Assembly: GCA_024235175.1 (NCBI GenBank)
Contig: JACKMX010000002.1
Coordinates: forward strand, 372,001 to 436,000
Reading direction: 5' to 3'
Origin: Chromatiaceae bacterium
GTDB taxonomy: Bacteria; Pseudomonadota; Gammaproteobacteria; Chromatiales; Chromatiaceae
Length of the DNA: 64,000 nt
In this document: one piece after another, positions 9,453 through 19,487 of the stretch
Layout: each line of letters starts with the position of its first letter
Position numbering within the stretch: position 1 is the first letter of the stretch
Made by a program: the position numbers and the translations under genes
The notes under the pieces: model-generated
What the model was told of the DNA's origin: nothing
The model's database searches: none
Seen by the model: only the letters and a program-made list of their open reading frames with translations

Positions 9453-10550
9453 ATGCAGGTAAAGCGGATCTTTCTCGCATCGTCCGAGGAGTTGAAGGAA
9501 GACCGGCGCGCGTTTGAGCTGATGCTCGGGCGCATCAACCAGCAGTGGCGCCAGAAGGATATCGTCTTCGATCTGGTCGTTTGGGAGAACTTCATCGATG
9601 CGATGTCGCCGAAGGGTCTGCAGAGCGAATACAACAAGACCATCCACGAATGCGATATTTTCGTAATGTTGTTCTTCACCAAGGTCGGCCGGTATACGCT
9701 GGCGGAATTTGAAACCGCACACGCCGAGATGCTTGCCGGCCATCGCTGTCAGCGCATCTACACTTACTTCAAGAATGACTTCATCCTCACCGCCAGCATC
9801 GACGACAACATTAAAAGCATGCTCGAATTCAAGCAGAGGCTGTTGACGCTCAACCATCACTATGTCACGCAATACCGCAACACTGAGGACCTTCAATGGC
9901 AATTCAGCCGACAGCTTGAGATGCTGTATGGCGGCGACGAGGCATCATTCGATATCGCCGAGAACACGCCTCAGGGGAAAATTGACGAGGTCGCCCTCGT
10001 GCTGGGATACCGGCAGCTTCACGCGGGCAGCGCGCTGAAAGAGGCGGATGTGGAGCGACTGCATTCAGCCATCCAGCGGGCGGGCAGTCAGGTGCGCAAC
10101 GCCATATTCAATCTGGCTTACGAGGTGCGGCGCGGAAACTGGGCTACGGACAAACACCTGATGGAACGTACGATTCCGGTGTTTGAAGCGCTGGTGCGCG
10201 CTGACCCCAAGTGGCACGCTGCACATGGGCAGCTGGGCTATGCGCTCAAGGACAAGATGTTCCCCGACTGGCAAGGTGCCAAAACGTGCCTCGACCGGGC
10301 GGTCGAACTGCGCGGAGAACGCTCGGACGAAGGGCTCTACTACCAGTTCAACCGTGCGCTCTGCGCGATCCATCTCGACCCAGGCTACCCGCAGACACCA
10401 GCCGACGCGCCAACCCGCAACAGCATACTGAACATTCTTAAGCAGGCCCGGCGCGAGCTTGAGGATGACTGGGAGCACCTCGTGCAGGATCCTGAGTCCG
10501 ACGATATCCGGATCTGGCTGCAGCTGAACGGCTCGCCGCGCCTGCGTTGA
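9453..10550 (+). CDS. DUF4062 (TIR-like) protein with TPR tail
   Basis: A 365-residue protein. Residues 1-110 match the DUF4062/TIR-like fold: KRIFLASSEELKEDRRAF, then VVWENFIDAMSPKG, then CDIFVMLFFTKVGRYTLAEF. The last 200 residues are helical TPR-like repeats (VFEALVRADPKWHAAHGQLG, then a repeat of WQGAKTCLDRAVELRG) and resemble the TPR-S sensor type of conflict systems. The start is set at 9453 (MQVKRIFL) because a GGAG lies just upstream and the DUF4062 core begins there. It converges on the caspase gene. Related proteins usually pair a TIR-like effector with a protease or NTPase; that role here is inferred. Confidence 0.75.
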   Translation: MQVKRIFLASSEELKEDRRAFELMLGRINQQWRQKDIVFDLVVWENFIDAMSPKGLQSEYNKTIHECDIFVMLFFTKVGRYTLAEFETAHAEMLAGHRCQRIYTYFKNDFILTASIDDNIKSMLEFKQRLLTLNHHYVTQYRNTEDLQWQFSRQLEMLYGGDEASFDIAENTPQGKIDEVALVLGYRQLHAGSALKEADVERLHSAIQRAGSQVRNAIFNLAYEVRRGNWATDKHLMERTIPVFEALVRADPKWHAAHGQLGYALKDKMFPDWQGAKTCLDRAVELRGERSDEGLYYQFNRALCAIHLDPGYPQTPADAPTRNSILNILKQARRELEDDWEHLVQDPESDDIRIWLQLNGSPRLR

Positions 10551-10673
10551 TGATTGCGTTGCGGACGATCTGACAATTGATGCTGTCCGAAAGCCGTGGA
10601 GCTCCCGGGCAACATCCAATCAGGAAGCAGCTGGCTGCAGGCAATACAATCCATTCAATGAGACTGCCATGCC

Positions 10674-11522
10674 TCAGACCAGTGGCGCCAGGAACCGCGC
10701 ATCGAAGTGAGTACTGCGTCCTTCCAGCTGCGGCACCTGATCAAACTTGCCGCTCTCGAGCCTTGTCGTCGTATTGTCATGCAGACTGCGGTAACTGACG
10801 CGTCCGCGCGCTGCCCTGATGGACGCCACCAGATTGTAAGTCAGGGCGCCGTTGTAACTGCCCTTGATGTAGGCGTCTGCCGAGGTTTGCGTGTCACGGC
10901 ATCCGGTGATGAGGAGCTCCGGGATATCGACGTTGACGATGTCGTTTTTCCTGCGGCTCGCCGCATTGGATCGACGTAACAGGGAGCGGGTCTTACCACG
11001 CAGCCTGCGGCCGGATTCGGCGGCCATCAGATCCAGTGGGCAAGGGAGGAAACGCGGAATGGATGGCGCATCCGGCGGAAGAAAAGCACGCGTGTTGGAA
11101 CCGGAGTGGCAACAATCCATGATCACGGTGAGATTTACCCCAGCGGCCAGCTTGTCGAAGGTGGCACGCAGCCAGTCGTCCAGCAACGGGTCATACCAGT
11201 TGAGATCCGTGGGACAAAGAATCTCGTCGCGATGATCAGCCTCATCTCCGCTCTTGTCCGGTACGTTGGCACCGTGGCCGGAATAGTGCAGCAGCAGCAC
11301 ATCACCCGACTTGGCTCCCTTGAGCAATTTGAGGATGCCGGCCTGTATCGCCTTTTTGGTGGCATCGTAGTCGGTCAGCAAGGAGATCCCCTCATCGCCG
11401 AAGCCAAAGTACTTGGTAAGCACGGACTGCATGTTTCTGACGTCATTGACGCAGCCGCGCAGATCCGCGCCCGGAATTTTGTAGCGGTTGATGCCGATAA
11501 GTAATGCCTTTTTATTTGCCAT
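10674..11522 (-). CDS. Caspase-fold (C14) protease
   Basis: A 282-residue metacaspase/orthocaspase-type protease. It begins MANKKALLIGINRYKIPGA, and the catalytic dyad is intact: His in LLHYSGHGANV (about residue 81) and Cys in MDCCHSGSNT (about residue 137). The acidic pocket DEILCPTDLNWYD is typical of caspase-like proteins. The start is ATG 11522, preceded by GAGGAG; an upstream in-frame start would give an atypical extension. No extra domain is visible, so activation probably depends on a partner. It is last in the minus-strand run CHAT protein, lipoprotein, lysozyme-like protein, caspase. Confidence 0.93.
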   Translation of the reverse strand: MANKKALLIGINRYKIPGADLRGCVNDVRNMQSVLTKYFGFGDEGISLLTDYDATKKAIQAGILKLLKGAKSGDVLLLHYSGHGANVPDKSGDEADHRDEILCPTDLNWYDPLLDDWLRATFDKLAAGVNLTVIMDCCHSGSNTRAFLPPDAPSIPRFLPCPLDLMAAESGRRLRGKTRSLLRRSNAASRRKNDIVNVDIPELLITGCRDTQTSADAYIKGSYNGALTYNLVASIRAARGRVSYRSLHDNTTTRLESGKFDQVPQLEGRSTHFDARFLAPLV

Positions 11523-11560
11523 GCCGATCTCCTCTCTCTGTTTGAGTGTAAAGCTGGTGC

Positions 11561-12592
11561 TTACCTGCGTGTACGGCGCCGCCTTATCGTGCGCGGAGCG
11601 GCGGCAGCCACGGCTTTGAGCATCAATGCCGCACCGCACTGCCTGCTGACCGCATCCTCATCGAAGCGCCCATCCTGCACGAACTTGCCCTTGCTGTAGA
11701 GGTTGGAAAAACTCCACAGATAGGGCGTGGCCAACCCACGCATGCGATAGCCCATGCCGTTGTAGCGTTCGAGAAAAAAGAGCATGTGCGGCATGCTCCA
11801 GTCGCTGACCTGGTGAAAACCTTTCATGGTCAGGGCATCGCGTGCACTCTGACCCCAGGTAAACGGCGGCGAACCGGTCTGCGGGCGTCCCACCGGTACA
11901 TGCAGGGTGCGTGCATTCAGCGGATCGCCGTTATGCAGGTGACCATTGAAATTGAAGCCGCACTCCATACCGTGGATGACTCCGATGAAATACCAGGGAA
12001 TGCCATTGAGATCGCGACCGACCTGTTGATAGACTGGTTCCCCCTGTTTGAGCCGCTTTACGTAGTAATCGACCGCACCCTGCTGACGGCTGCGTACTTC
12101 ACAGGCGTCGAACCACGCCTGGTACTCCTCCTTGAGCTGGGCGAACTCCTTACTTGGCAGTGGCATCTGAAGTTCGGCCTGCAGACCACGTGCCCGCCTC
12201 AGTCTCCGGTTTTTGGGTGTGGCGGCTGCCGATTCAGCCTCTTCCTCACCCATAAACTCCTCGGACGCCGGTGGCAGGGCTTCGACCGCATGCATCTCTC
12301 CGGACAGGATATTGAGGCGGTTCAAGTGTGCCTCGATGGCTCCCAGATAGCCGTCGAACGGTCCCACGCGGGCAAAGGCGATAACCGCGGTGACCTCCTG
12401 AATGGCATCCGCCAATACGTCGGCGGCTTGCAACAGGCCGGCCTGATTGAGAATGGAGAGTTTACCGTTCAGCTCCCCGATGCTGCCCAGGATGGCTTTG
12501 CGTTCCGCCGGGTCGGCACTGTTTGCGTAGCGCAGACGCAGGGTGTTGATGGTGCGGCTGATTTCGTAGCGCAGTTCTTCGATCAGGTTCAT
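11561..12592 (-). CDS. Helical domain + lysozyme-like C-terminal domain
   Basis: A 343-residue protein. The N-terminal 90 residues are helical (IEELRYEISRTINTLRLRYA) with no recognised family, followed by an acidic low-complexity linker. The C-terminal half (about 195-330) carries motifs I associate with a bacterial lysozyme-like family: IHGMECGFNFNGHLHNGDPL, then RTLHVPVGRP, PPFTWGQSARDAL and YLWSFSNLYSKGKF. The C-terminus is very basic (RRRRTRR). No signal peptide is visible, so it may be cytoplasmic unless released. It sits 38 bp upstream of the caspase gene on the same strand and is plausibly a cell-wall-cutting effector or a caspase substrate. Confidence 0.7.
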   Translation of the reverse strand: MNLIEELRYEISRTINTLRLRYANSADPAERKAILGSIGELNGKLSILNQAGLLQAADVLADAIQEVTAVIAFARVGPFDGYLGAIEAHLNRLNILSGEMHAVEALPPASEEFMGEEEAESAAATPKNRRLRRARGLQAELQMPLPSKEFAQLKEEYQAWFDACEVRSRQQGAVDYYVKRLKQGEPVYQQVGRDLNGIPWYFIGVIHGMECGFNFNGHLHNGDPLNARTLHVPVGRPQTGSPPFTWGQSARDALTMKGFHQVSDWSMPHMLFFLERYNGMGYRMRGLATPYLWSFSNLYSKGKFVQDGRFDEDAVSRQCGAALMLKAVAAAAPRTIRRRRTRR

Positions 12593-12613
12593 CTCCTACT
12601 CCTCCAATTCGAA

Positions 12614-13573
12614 TCAGCGCAATCCGGCGCGAAGAGCAGCCAGACTGCGCCGCCAGGCGTCGGCCTGTGCGCTCAGTTGGGCGGAGCGCTCGGCCAGCGA
12701 TGCCAGCGTGAGAGCGCCGCCGGATTGATCATAGATCCTGACCAGTTCGCTCAATAGTGACCCATACTGGTCAAGCAGAACGACGTAATTGGATACCGCG
12801 ACCCGGTACGCTTCGATGCGCGCGGCTTCGGCTGCTTCAACATCGGGCTTGTCCAGAGCCAGGTTGAATCGGGCCATCGAAGCCTCGGTAAGGGTGGTAA
12901 AAAACTCACCGGCCTGGTTACCCATCTCTTTCACCAGCCGCTCAACATGCAGGGATTCCTGTACCACCAGCCGTTGCAGCTCTTTAGCGTTGGCACCCTT
13001 CGCGGCAAGATCCAACAGGGGATTGAATGCCTCCAGCAGCAGATTCAGCGTCGGCCCGGCACCGCTGACGCCGGCTGCACTCAGCGCCAGCCCCAGATTG
13101 CCGGTTATTGCCGCCAACTGGCGGCTGGCTTCATCCAGATTGCGTCCCTCGGCCAGAACAACCAGCAATTGCGTATAGCCGCCGACCGCCGCCAGCGCTT
13201 GGCGGAAAGCACGTGTACCGGGTGGATCGGCGAGTTCCGAATAGTAATAGCTGTCTTCGCGGCAGAAGCCGTCCTGCACTGCAGGCACACCCTCCATCCT
13301 CCCGCCCAGAATCTGAATATAAGGACAAGGCTCCGACCCCGGCGAAGTGGGCAGGGTATTGCTTGGCGCCTTCGAGTGCGCATCGGCACGGGCCAGTGCG
13401 GCCGATTGACCCTGCGATCGTTCGGCAAGCGCCAATTCGTCCAGCAGCGGCTGGCTTGCCGTGTTGAGATTGTCGAAGGCCCTGGCCACCAGGCGTATTT
13501 CGTCGACCGGCGGCTGGGTGGCACACCCGGTCACAGCCAGCAGCGCAAACGCTGCTATGAACCTACTCTTCAT
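12614..13573 (-). CDS. Lipoprotein of unknown function
   Basis: A 319-residue predicted outer-membrane or periplasmic lipoprotein. The signal peptide is MKSRFIAAFALLAVTGCATQ with lipobox VTGC. The remainder is mostly alpha-helical with long amphipathic stretches (about residues 150-310) and no catalytic motif I recognise. It lies between the CHAT-hydrolase gene and the lysozyme-like gene with 21-44 bp gaps, so it is almost certainly co-transcribed with them. A membrane tether or scaffold is one guess. Confidence 0.72.
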   Translation of the reverse strand: MKSRFIAAFALLAVTGCATQPPVDEIRLVARAFDNLNTASQPLLDELALAERSQGQSAALARADAHSKAPSNTLPTSPGSEPCPYIQILGGRMEGVPAVQDGFCREDSYYYSELADPPGTRAFRQALAAVGGYTQLLVVLAEGRNLDEASRQLAAITGNLGLALSAAGVSGAGPTLNLLLEAFNPLLDLAAKGANAKELQRLVVQESLHVERLVKEMGNQAGEFFTTLTEASMARFNLALDKPDVEAAEAARIEAYRVAVSNYVVLLDQYGSLLSELVRIYDQSGGALTLASLAERSAQLSAQADAWRRSLAALRAGLR

Positions 13574-13617
13574 CTGTCTGCTCCATTATCTTTCGCAGCT
13601 GAAATCGCGCCCCTTGT

Positions 13618-16600
13618 TCAAACCAGTTGCCGACGTATCTCCCCGACTGCCTTGGCAATCTCCCTCCTACCTGAGCGCTGCGCCATATCGGCAAGAAAAT
13701 CCAGCTGCTCCAGCACTGAACCCCGCTCCTTCGGACTGCTGCCCTGCTCCATCGCACGCCGATAGCCCGCCGCCGTATCGGCGATGGTGGATTCTTCCAA
13801 CTGATCCTGCGCCAGTGCCAACGCCAGTCTGCAATCCGGTTCAACCACACTGTTCCAGAAGTCGGGGTCAGTCTGCTGACGTGCCACGGCATCGTTCACT
13901 GCCTGATCGATCCAGCCGGGAATCCTTCCGCGATATGCATCGTCCCCATGCTTGACCTTGAACCAGTTCAGCATGGCTTCGGCAGTCAGCCAGTTGGTCA
14001 GCGGATAGGGAGCCGGTTGGTTACGGTCGTCAGGATCAAGTGCCAGCAGGTAGTTGTCCGCCATCCTGGTCAGGGCGTCTTTCATCTCCGCCGGTTTCGT
14101 CTGCATCCATGCCTGACGCTTGTAGGCGCTTCCAAGCAGTGCATAGCGCTCTGCGGTGCCTGCCATGTCGATAAGTGCGGAGAGATCATGAATCGCCTGT
14201 TCCAGATCTCTCGACCAGCCGGTATCTTTTGGTTTGGCACCATTGCGCCGGGTTCGATCCCTGACCTTGTCAGCTTCCAACAGCCAGCGCTGTAACGCGC
14301 GCTTAACCCGGAAATTTGCGCGCTGCTCAACGGCACGCACGGGGATCTCCGCCCTCTTTGCGGCGATCCCAGCGCTGAGGGCGTCAATAGCCTGATCCAG
14401 CAGGCTGGTGTCACCCTGGCGCATGCCGCTGTCGACGTCGGCCATTTCGCCATAGGCAAGACCAAGCGCTGTGTTTACGTCTGCACGTGCCAACCATTTT
14501 TCCCGCTGCGACGGGGGAATACGTGCGAGCAGTGCCTCCACCCTGGCTTGCTGTTCAGCGACACTGATATTCTCTTTCCAGGCCATGCGGATATTGCTGG
14601 TCATGTTCTCCAGGTCGGCAACCACTTCGGCCGGAGCATGATAGGGCGTTGCCTCCCAGCCGGAACCCCCGCGGTGGTGGTTCAGCCGGAAATCCGGATC
14701 GCCGTAGCACTGATATGCACCCCAGGTATTCACGCCGGGGAAATGTTCATAGACATCCCCGCGAGCGGCCAGCACAGCCTTGCCGAAACCCTCGCCTTTG
14801 AGCATGCGATCGTAGAAACAGTTGGCAAACCGCCGCGCGGCGGCATCATCCACCGCCCAGCCCGCGGCCACCACCGCCTTCACCCCCATGTTGATGAACT
14901 CGGTCGCCAGATTGGCCGCCAACGCACTGTAGCGGCTCCAGGCCGGGTCGGAACTGGTGGTTGAACCAAGGTGGCAGCAGTTGATGAACACAAGCTCCGG
15001 CACCCAGCGCATCTGTTCCACATCGCCGGGGGTGAGATAGACCCCTTCGCCGATGACCATACCAGAAACCCTCCGCTTAATTTCGGGCGACGTTGGACTG
15101 CCGGCAGAATCAGCCGGCTGCGCATTTTGGGTGTGTTTCACCTCCATCTCATGTACGCCGTGTCCGGCCAGATGGAGTATGCGGTAAGCGTTGCCGTGCA
15201 GGGCTATGAGAATGTCTCTGGCACGGGAGCCGATCCGTTCGGTCACCTCAAAGCCCGCCTGTGACAACAGAGCAGCCACCTCCTGGGCCTCCTTTGCGGC
15301 ACCAGGAAGATCTGGAAACTGCATGCTGCCGGTCTGCGGCGGCAACTTCGGATTACCCACGACATATGCCATTCTGGCGTGGGAGCGACTGGGATGGGCG
15401 CGATAGACGGGTGTTTTGAGCTGACGCAGCATACCTGCCGCCACCGATAGCGGCCTGCCATTGACCGACCAGCCGTCCTGCAGCATCTCCCAGGGAAAAC
15501 GGGCGGAGAGGTCATCCACCACCAGCACCAGGTCGTTTTGATCGGGCGCCATCTCCTTGAACTGGTTTGGCAACAGCATCTCGAACAGCGTGCGCGCCAC
15601 CTCCTCGTCCTCGCCGGTGCTGGCCTCCGCCTCGCGCACGAAATCCTCGGCCAGACGGATCTGTCCGGCCACCAGCGACTCCTCGGCCCGGGCCTTGTCG
15701 GTCAATGCAACAAAGCGCAGTTCGTCGCGCTCACGGTCATGAATGATCTCCAGACGCTGCCACCAGTAGGGAGCCTCCTCGAACAGCACGCGGCGACGTC
15801 CACCCTGGCCATCCTGTACCGTGCACTCCGGCCAGTCGAAGCTGTCGGCCAGGTCGCCGTCCGCAAGCACCAGGTGCAGATCCCGGGCCGCCTGGATGGC
15901 AGTATCCTGGTACAGCTCCAGGAACTCCAGTTCGTCCAGCAGCACCTTGTCGTCAAGGCCGGTCTCCATCAGGCGGTCGTTGGCCGATTTTACCCCGCGC
16001 AAGATCGCGCGCAGGGAGTCGTTCACGTCCATGCCGCCAGCACCTGATCCTATGAGCAGGCAGGAGAGGCGCGCCGAGCGCACCGCCTTGCCACTGCCGA
16101 AACGGTCGTCACCCCAGTTGGCCACAGTCAGCGCGTATTCGAGCGCGGCCCGGGCCATGCCACTCTCCAGTGCACCCGGGGTAAGCTCACCAACCCGGCC
16201 CAAACCGATCACCAGCGTACCGCCCGGTTTGCTCCTCGGATCGGGGTTAATAAAAACCTGCTGGGTGCCCAGCGGTCCTGGGTATAAACCAAGCCTGGCG
16301 CGCCGGATTAGGGCGCCATTGAGACGCCTGTCGAGAGCCGCCTCGGCGCTGACGATGCTGTCACCCTGGTAATGCCCGACACATACCGGGTAGCGCGCAT
16401 AGGCCAGATCTCCGTGGCGCACGCTCAGCTTGACCCGCGGCAGCCTGCGCTGCCTGCCGGCGGCCGCAGCAAAAGAGGCACCGAACACGAAACCAGACAG
16501 ATCGGCCTCGCCCGCCAGGCTATCGCCGGCCTGGAGTGGAACCGCGAAAAGTTCCTCCTCCCCCGCAGCACTGCGGCTGATCGAAGGGGGCGATACAGGC

Positions 16601-19197
16601 AGGCGCACGGTGCTGCCGGTCTGCAGCAGTTCAAGGTACGCGGGGAAGGCGGCCTGACAGTTCGGCAGCTCATCATGCGCTGCCTGTTCCACATACCAAG
16701 TCTGCACTTCCGGCAGCAGGCCCAGATCCCAGGGTACGGTTCCATCGCCCTTTTTGTTGGCGTAGAAGCGCAATACCTTGCGCTTTTGTTCCGGATCCCA
16801 GAAGGTCCACTCCTCCTTCACCTGGTAATCGCATACCGTGTGCGGCGCCCAACCGGCCACATAGACCATACGCTGGGTGTCCACCGGCGAGCCGGCAATC
16901 ACCTTCCAGGTGGTCGACAACCTGATCAGGTCCGCACTCTCCGGCAGCGGCCAACTCTCCTCAAGCTCGGTTTTCAGATCGTCCCACAGCTTCCGCTTGG
17001 AGAAGTCGCGCGCGCCTGCACGGGCCGGCAGCAGTTCCAGCAGCCCTGGGTAGCGGCATACAATTCCGATAATTCCGTCACGACCGTGCAGACAGTCGAG
17101 CAGGGTAATCTTGTCTTCGGTGGGATTGAATCCGGTAAGCCAGCGCACCGCTTCGTAAGAACCCGCATTGGGCGTGCCGAGCATGATGAGGCGCGATCCC
17201 TCCAGCTTCTGCACCCGCTCCCACAGATCCGGTCGGCGGGCAATCATTGCACGAGCCACGAGGCCGCCCATCGAGTGGGCCAGAAAACGCATCGGCTGCC
17301 TGTTCCGCTCACACCAGGGGAGCAGCTCGGCCACCCGCTGTGCCAACAGGTCGGCACTCTCCAGAACCGAGAGCCGCCAGTCGTATGGGAAGGGTTCCAC
17401 CCGGTGGCTGCGAGCCAGGTACTGCATCAACTCACCGTAGTAGTCGTCCAGCAGATCCAGCGGGGTGACGCCGGGTGCCTCGATCCCGAGATCGGCCAGC
17501 TTGCCCCGTGCCAAATCCCAATAACTGAGCCAGATGCGATCACCGCCGCGTTTCAGCTGGCTGCCCATTGTGCCGGGGAGGAGAAAAACCAGTGGCCGCG
17601 GTGTTCCGGTGGCGCTGCGTGCCACAGCTTCATGCCACTCAGGCTTTTCCAGTCTGGCCGCGGCAAGCGGTTTGAAACCGGCCAGCGCGCCTTCCGTGCG
17701 CGTCAGACCGGAGAGCAGTGCGTTTACCGTCTTCTCATTGGTGAAGTAACGGAAGTGGTTGACCTCCTTGCCCTGATCGAAAAAGTAGCGGGCACCCTGC
17801 ACTGGCCGTTGTGCACCGCCGTACATGGAGCCGGTGTTCACGACCAGATCGTGATCGCCGGCATAGAACCAATCGGCCAGTATCCATTTCATCTTCGACC
17901 AGAGGGTCTCCCCCTGGATGTCACCGGCGATTACCGACAGATCGGCGTCCACCTGCAGATCCTGCAGGTTGAGCAGGCTGATCAGGGCCGAGCCCGGCAT
18001 CATTGCCTCCAGTCCTGGCAGCGTGCGCGGATCGGTACGCTGCTTGACCACGCCGAGCAGGAAGTCGAGCCCGTCGTCGAGGATCTCCGGCGACAGCCAG
18101 CCGAGCACAGATAACCAGCGGTCAAGACGACCCGACGCCAGAGTGGTGCCACGCGCCGGGCAGGCCACCCGCACGAAGCGCGTCACACGCAACCGCTTCT
18201 TCTCCAGCAGGGTGAGCAGCTTTTCCAGCTTTCCGCGCTCCGCAGCGTAGGCCTGTGCCACCTCTGCATCGTCCCGCCTGCCAAAACCGAACAGGTTCCC
18301 CTGCGTGCGATCCTCAGCAAACAGGTTATCCAGCATCGTCGGGTTCAGCGGATCCTTGTCCAACCCGCGCTGCCCCAGACAGAGCAGTTCGCCCACCAGC
18401 CCGCCGCGTGAATGGCTGACCAGATGCAGCGCCGCACCCTCAGGCAAGGCGGCAGCCAGTTCCAGGGCATTGTCGATCGGACTCTGGGTAAGGGAGCGGT
18501 GTTCGTAAGCGAAAACGCCGCTCCTGTAGTCGGCAGCGAGCCGCGCCCGCAGCTGCCTGGCGCTGGTATTGTTGTCGGACCAGAGTGCTCCGAAACTGCC
18601 CTCTGTATTGGAAGCGGTGCCGTGAATGAACACCAGCAGCGGTGGATCGTCCGAGGTGGCTTTTGCCGGCAGTTTGCCGGCTGGCGTCAGCTTGAAGCCT
18701 TCATCGAGCACACAGTGATACAGCCCTGCCTCTCTACCGATTTTTTTATGTTCCAGCCATTGGGCCAGCTTCTCCGCCGCCATCTCCTTGAGGTCCACGC
18801 CGAAGAACTCAAGCGCCTCGATGGCCAGGCCAACCACACCACGCTCTGCAGCTGATCCCGGCACTTGTGGGTCGATCTCCCACACATCCGCATCGACCAG
18901 CACTTCTCCGCGTGCGGAGCGGGAGTGCCCCCCCTTTGCGGCATGGGCCTGGTGCAGATCATCCACCCGGATCCACAATTTGAAGCCGTTGGAATATTCC
19001 ACGCAAGCCAGATCATCCTGCTCCATGCCGGGCAGTTCCACCACGCCTCCGGCATCACGTGCGGCTCCCAGCCTGACCCGGCCTTTGGGTTTCAATTTCA
19101 GGTGCCGTGCATCGACCTTGGGCGTGGTCTGCAGATCCTGCGTTTCACTGGTGCCGCGCAGACGAACAGTCTTGGGGGGTTTCAATCCTTTTGACAC
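13618..19197 (-). CDS. Giant CHAT protease with two alpha/beta-hydrolase domains and TPR tail
   Basis: A 1,859-residue multidomain protein. Residues about 185-290 are an alpha/beta hydrolase with oxyanion segment LVFIHGTASN and nucleophile elbow SHSRGG. Residues about 535-780 are a second, LCAT/PGAP1-like hydrolase with LLPGTMGSQL and AHSMGGLVARA. Residues about 1230-1490 are a CHAT (caspase-like) protease with His in LHLAGHGVHE (about 1344) and Cys in VFINCCHLG (about 1407), ending WGAYQCYGDPDFRL. Residues about 1530-1859 are helical TPR-like repeats, with LLGSAYKRQAW resembling the TPR-S sensor. It is likely a protease plus lipase effector, encoded first in the minus-strand operon with caspase and lysozyme-like partners. 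Confidence 0.88.
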   Translation of the reverse strand: MSKGLKPPKTVRLRGTSETQDLQTTPKVDARHLKLKPKGRVRLGAARDAGGVVELPGMEQDDLACVEYSNGFKLWIRVDDLHQAHAAKGGHSRSARGEVLVDADVWEIDPQVPGSAAERGVVGLAIEALEFFGVDLKEMAAEKLAQWLEHKKIGREAGLYHCVLDEGFKLTPAGKLPAKATSDDPPLLVFIHGTASNTEGSFGALWSDNNTSARQLRARLAADYRSGVFAYEHRSLTQSPIDNALELAAALPEGAALHLVSHSRGGLVGELLCLGQRGLDKDPLNPTMLDNLFAEDRTQGNLFGFGRRDDAEVAQAYAAERGKLEKLLTLLEKKRLRVTRFVRVACPARGTTLASGRLDRWLSVLGWLSPEILDDGLDFLLGVVKQRTDPRTLPGLEAMMPGSALISLLNLQDLQVDADLSVIAGDIQGETLWSKMKWILADWFYAGDHDLVVNTGSMYGGAQRPVQGARYFFDQGKEVNHFRYFTNEKTVNALLSGLTRTEGALAGFKPLAAARLEKPEWHEAVARSATGTPRPLVFLLPGTMGSQLKRGGDRIWLSYWDLARGKLADLGIEAPGVTPLDLLDDYYGELMQYLARSHRVEPFPYDWRLSVLESADLLAQRVAELLPWCERNRQPMRFLAHSMGGLVARAMIARRPDLWERVQKLEGSRLIMLGTPNAGSYEAVRWLTGFNPTEDKITLLDCLHGRDGIIGIVCRYPGLLELLPARAGARDFSKRKLWDDLKTELEESWPLPESADLIRLSTTWKVIAGSPVDTQRMVYVAGWAPHTVCDYQVKEEWTFWDPEQKRKVLRFYANKKGDGTVPWDLGLLPEVQTWYVEQAAHDELPNCQAAFPAYLELLQTGSTVRLPVSPPSISRSAAGEEELFAVPLQAGDSLAGEADLSGFVFGASFAAAAGRQRRLPRVKLSVRHGDLAYARYPVCVGHYQGDSIVSAEAALDRRLNGALIRRARLGLYPGPLGTQQVFINPDPRSKPGGTLVIGLGRVGELTPGALESGMARAALEYALTVANWGDDRFGSGKAVRSARLSCLLIGSGAGGMDVNDSLRAILRGVKSANDRLMETGLDDKVLLDELEFLELYQDTAIQAARDLHLVLADGDLADSFDWPECTVQDGQGGRRRVLFEEAPYWWQRLEIIHDRERDELRFVALTDKARAEESLVAGQIRLAEDFVREAEASTGEDEEVARTLFEMLLPNQFKEMAPDQNDLVLVVDDLSARFPWEMLQDGWSVNGRPLSVAAGMLRQLKTPVYRAHPSRSHARMAYVVGNPKLPPQTGSMQFPDLPGAAKEAQEVAALLSQAGFEVTERIGSRARDILIALHGNAYRILHLAGHGVHEMEVKHTQNAQPADSAGSPTSPEIKRRVSGMVIGEGVYLTPGDVEQMRWVPELVFINCCHLGSTTSSDPAWSRYSALAANLATEFINMGVKAVVAAGWAVDDAAARRFANCFYDRMLKGEGFGKAVLAARGDVYEHFPGVNTWGAYQCYGDPDFRLNHHRGGSGWEATPYHAPAEVVADLENMTSNIRMAWKENISVAEQQARVEALLARIPPSQREKWLARADVNTALGLAYGEMADVDSGMRQGDTSLLDQAIDALSAGIAAKRAEIPVRAVEQRANFRVKRALQRWLLEADKVRDRTRRNGAKPKDTGWSRDLEQAIHDLSALIDMAGTAERYALLGSAYKRQAWMQTKPAEMKDALTRMADNYLLALDPDDRNQPAPYPLTNWLTAEAMLNWFKVKHGDDAYRGRIPGWIDQAVNDAVARQQTDPDFWNSVVEPDCRLALALAQDQLEESTIADTAAGYRRAMEQGSSPKERGSVLEQLDFLADMAQRSGRREIAKAVGEIRRQLV

Positions 19198-19487
19198 AGG
19201 CTTGTTTCCTTTTATCAGTGGTACTTACATTGCTGAAAGCTACGGATAACGCCTTGCATTTTTCTTCTCTAATTTAGCCTATTTTCAGCATCTGACTATG
19301 CCGAACATCACAAGAATTAGAATACGCTTTTTCAACGATCCACACCCAGGCAAACGCACCCCGATTCTGTCCTGTTTTTCTTTTTGCTGGTAAAACAGGC
19401 CCCTTCCTCCCCTCTTGTTAATAACCTATTCTCTATTACAGAAAATCGGCACCTGATGATAAGCCGGCCTGTTAAAGGGATATCGAT
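19198..19487. promoter_or_regulatory. Divergent intergenic region, CHAT protein / MBL protein
   Basis: A 290-bp AT-rich gap between two genes that point away from each other, so it must hold both promoters. No convincing sigma-70 pair or operator palindrome stands out. An AAAGGGA ribosome site for the MBL gene ends about 9 nt before its ATG. Confidence 0.4.

Noticed and set aside
16372..18114. A 580-codon open frame on the plus strand
   Set aside because: It lies wholly opposite the CHAT-hydrolase gene, whose motifs are clear. It has no ribosome site or recognisable domain; GC-rich coding DNA often leaves the opposite strand open.
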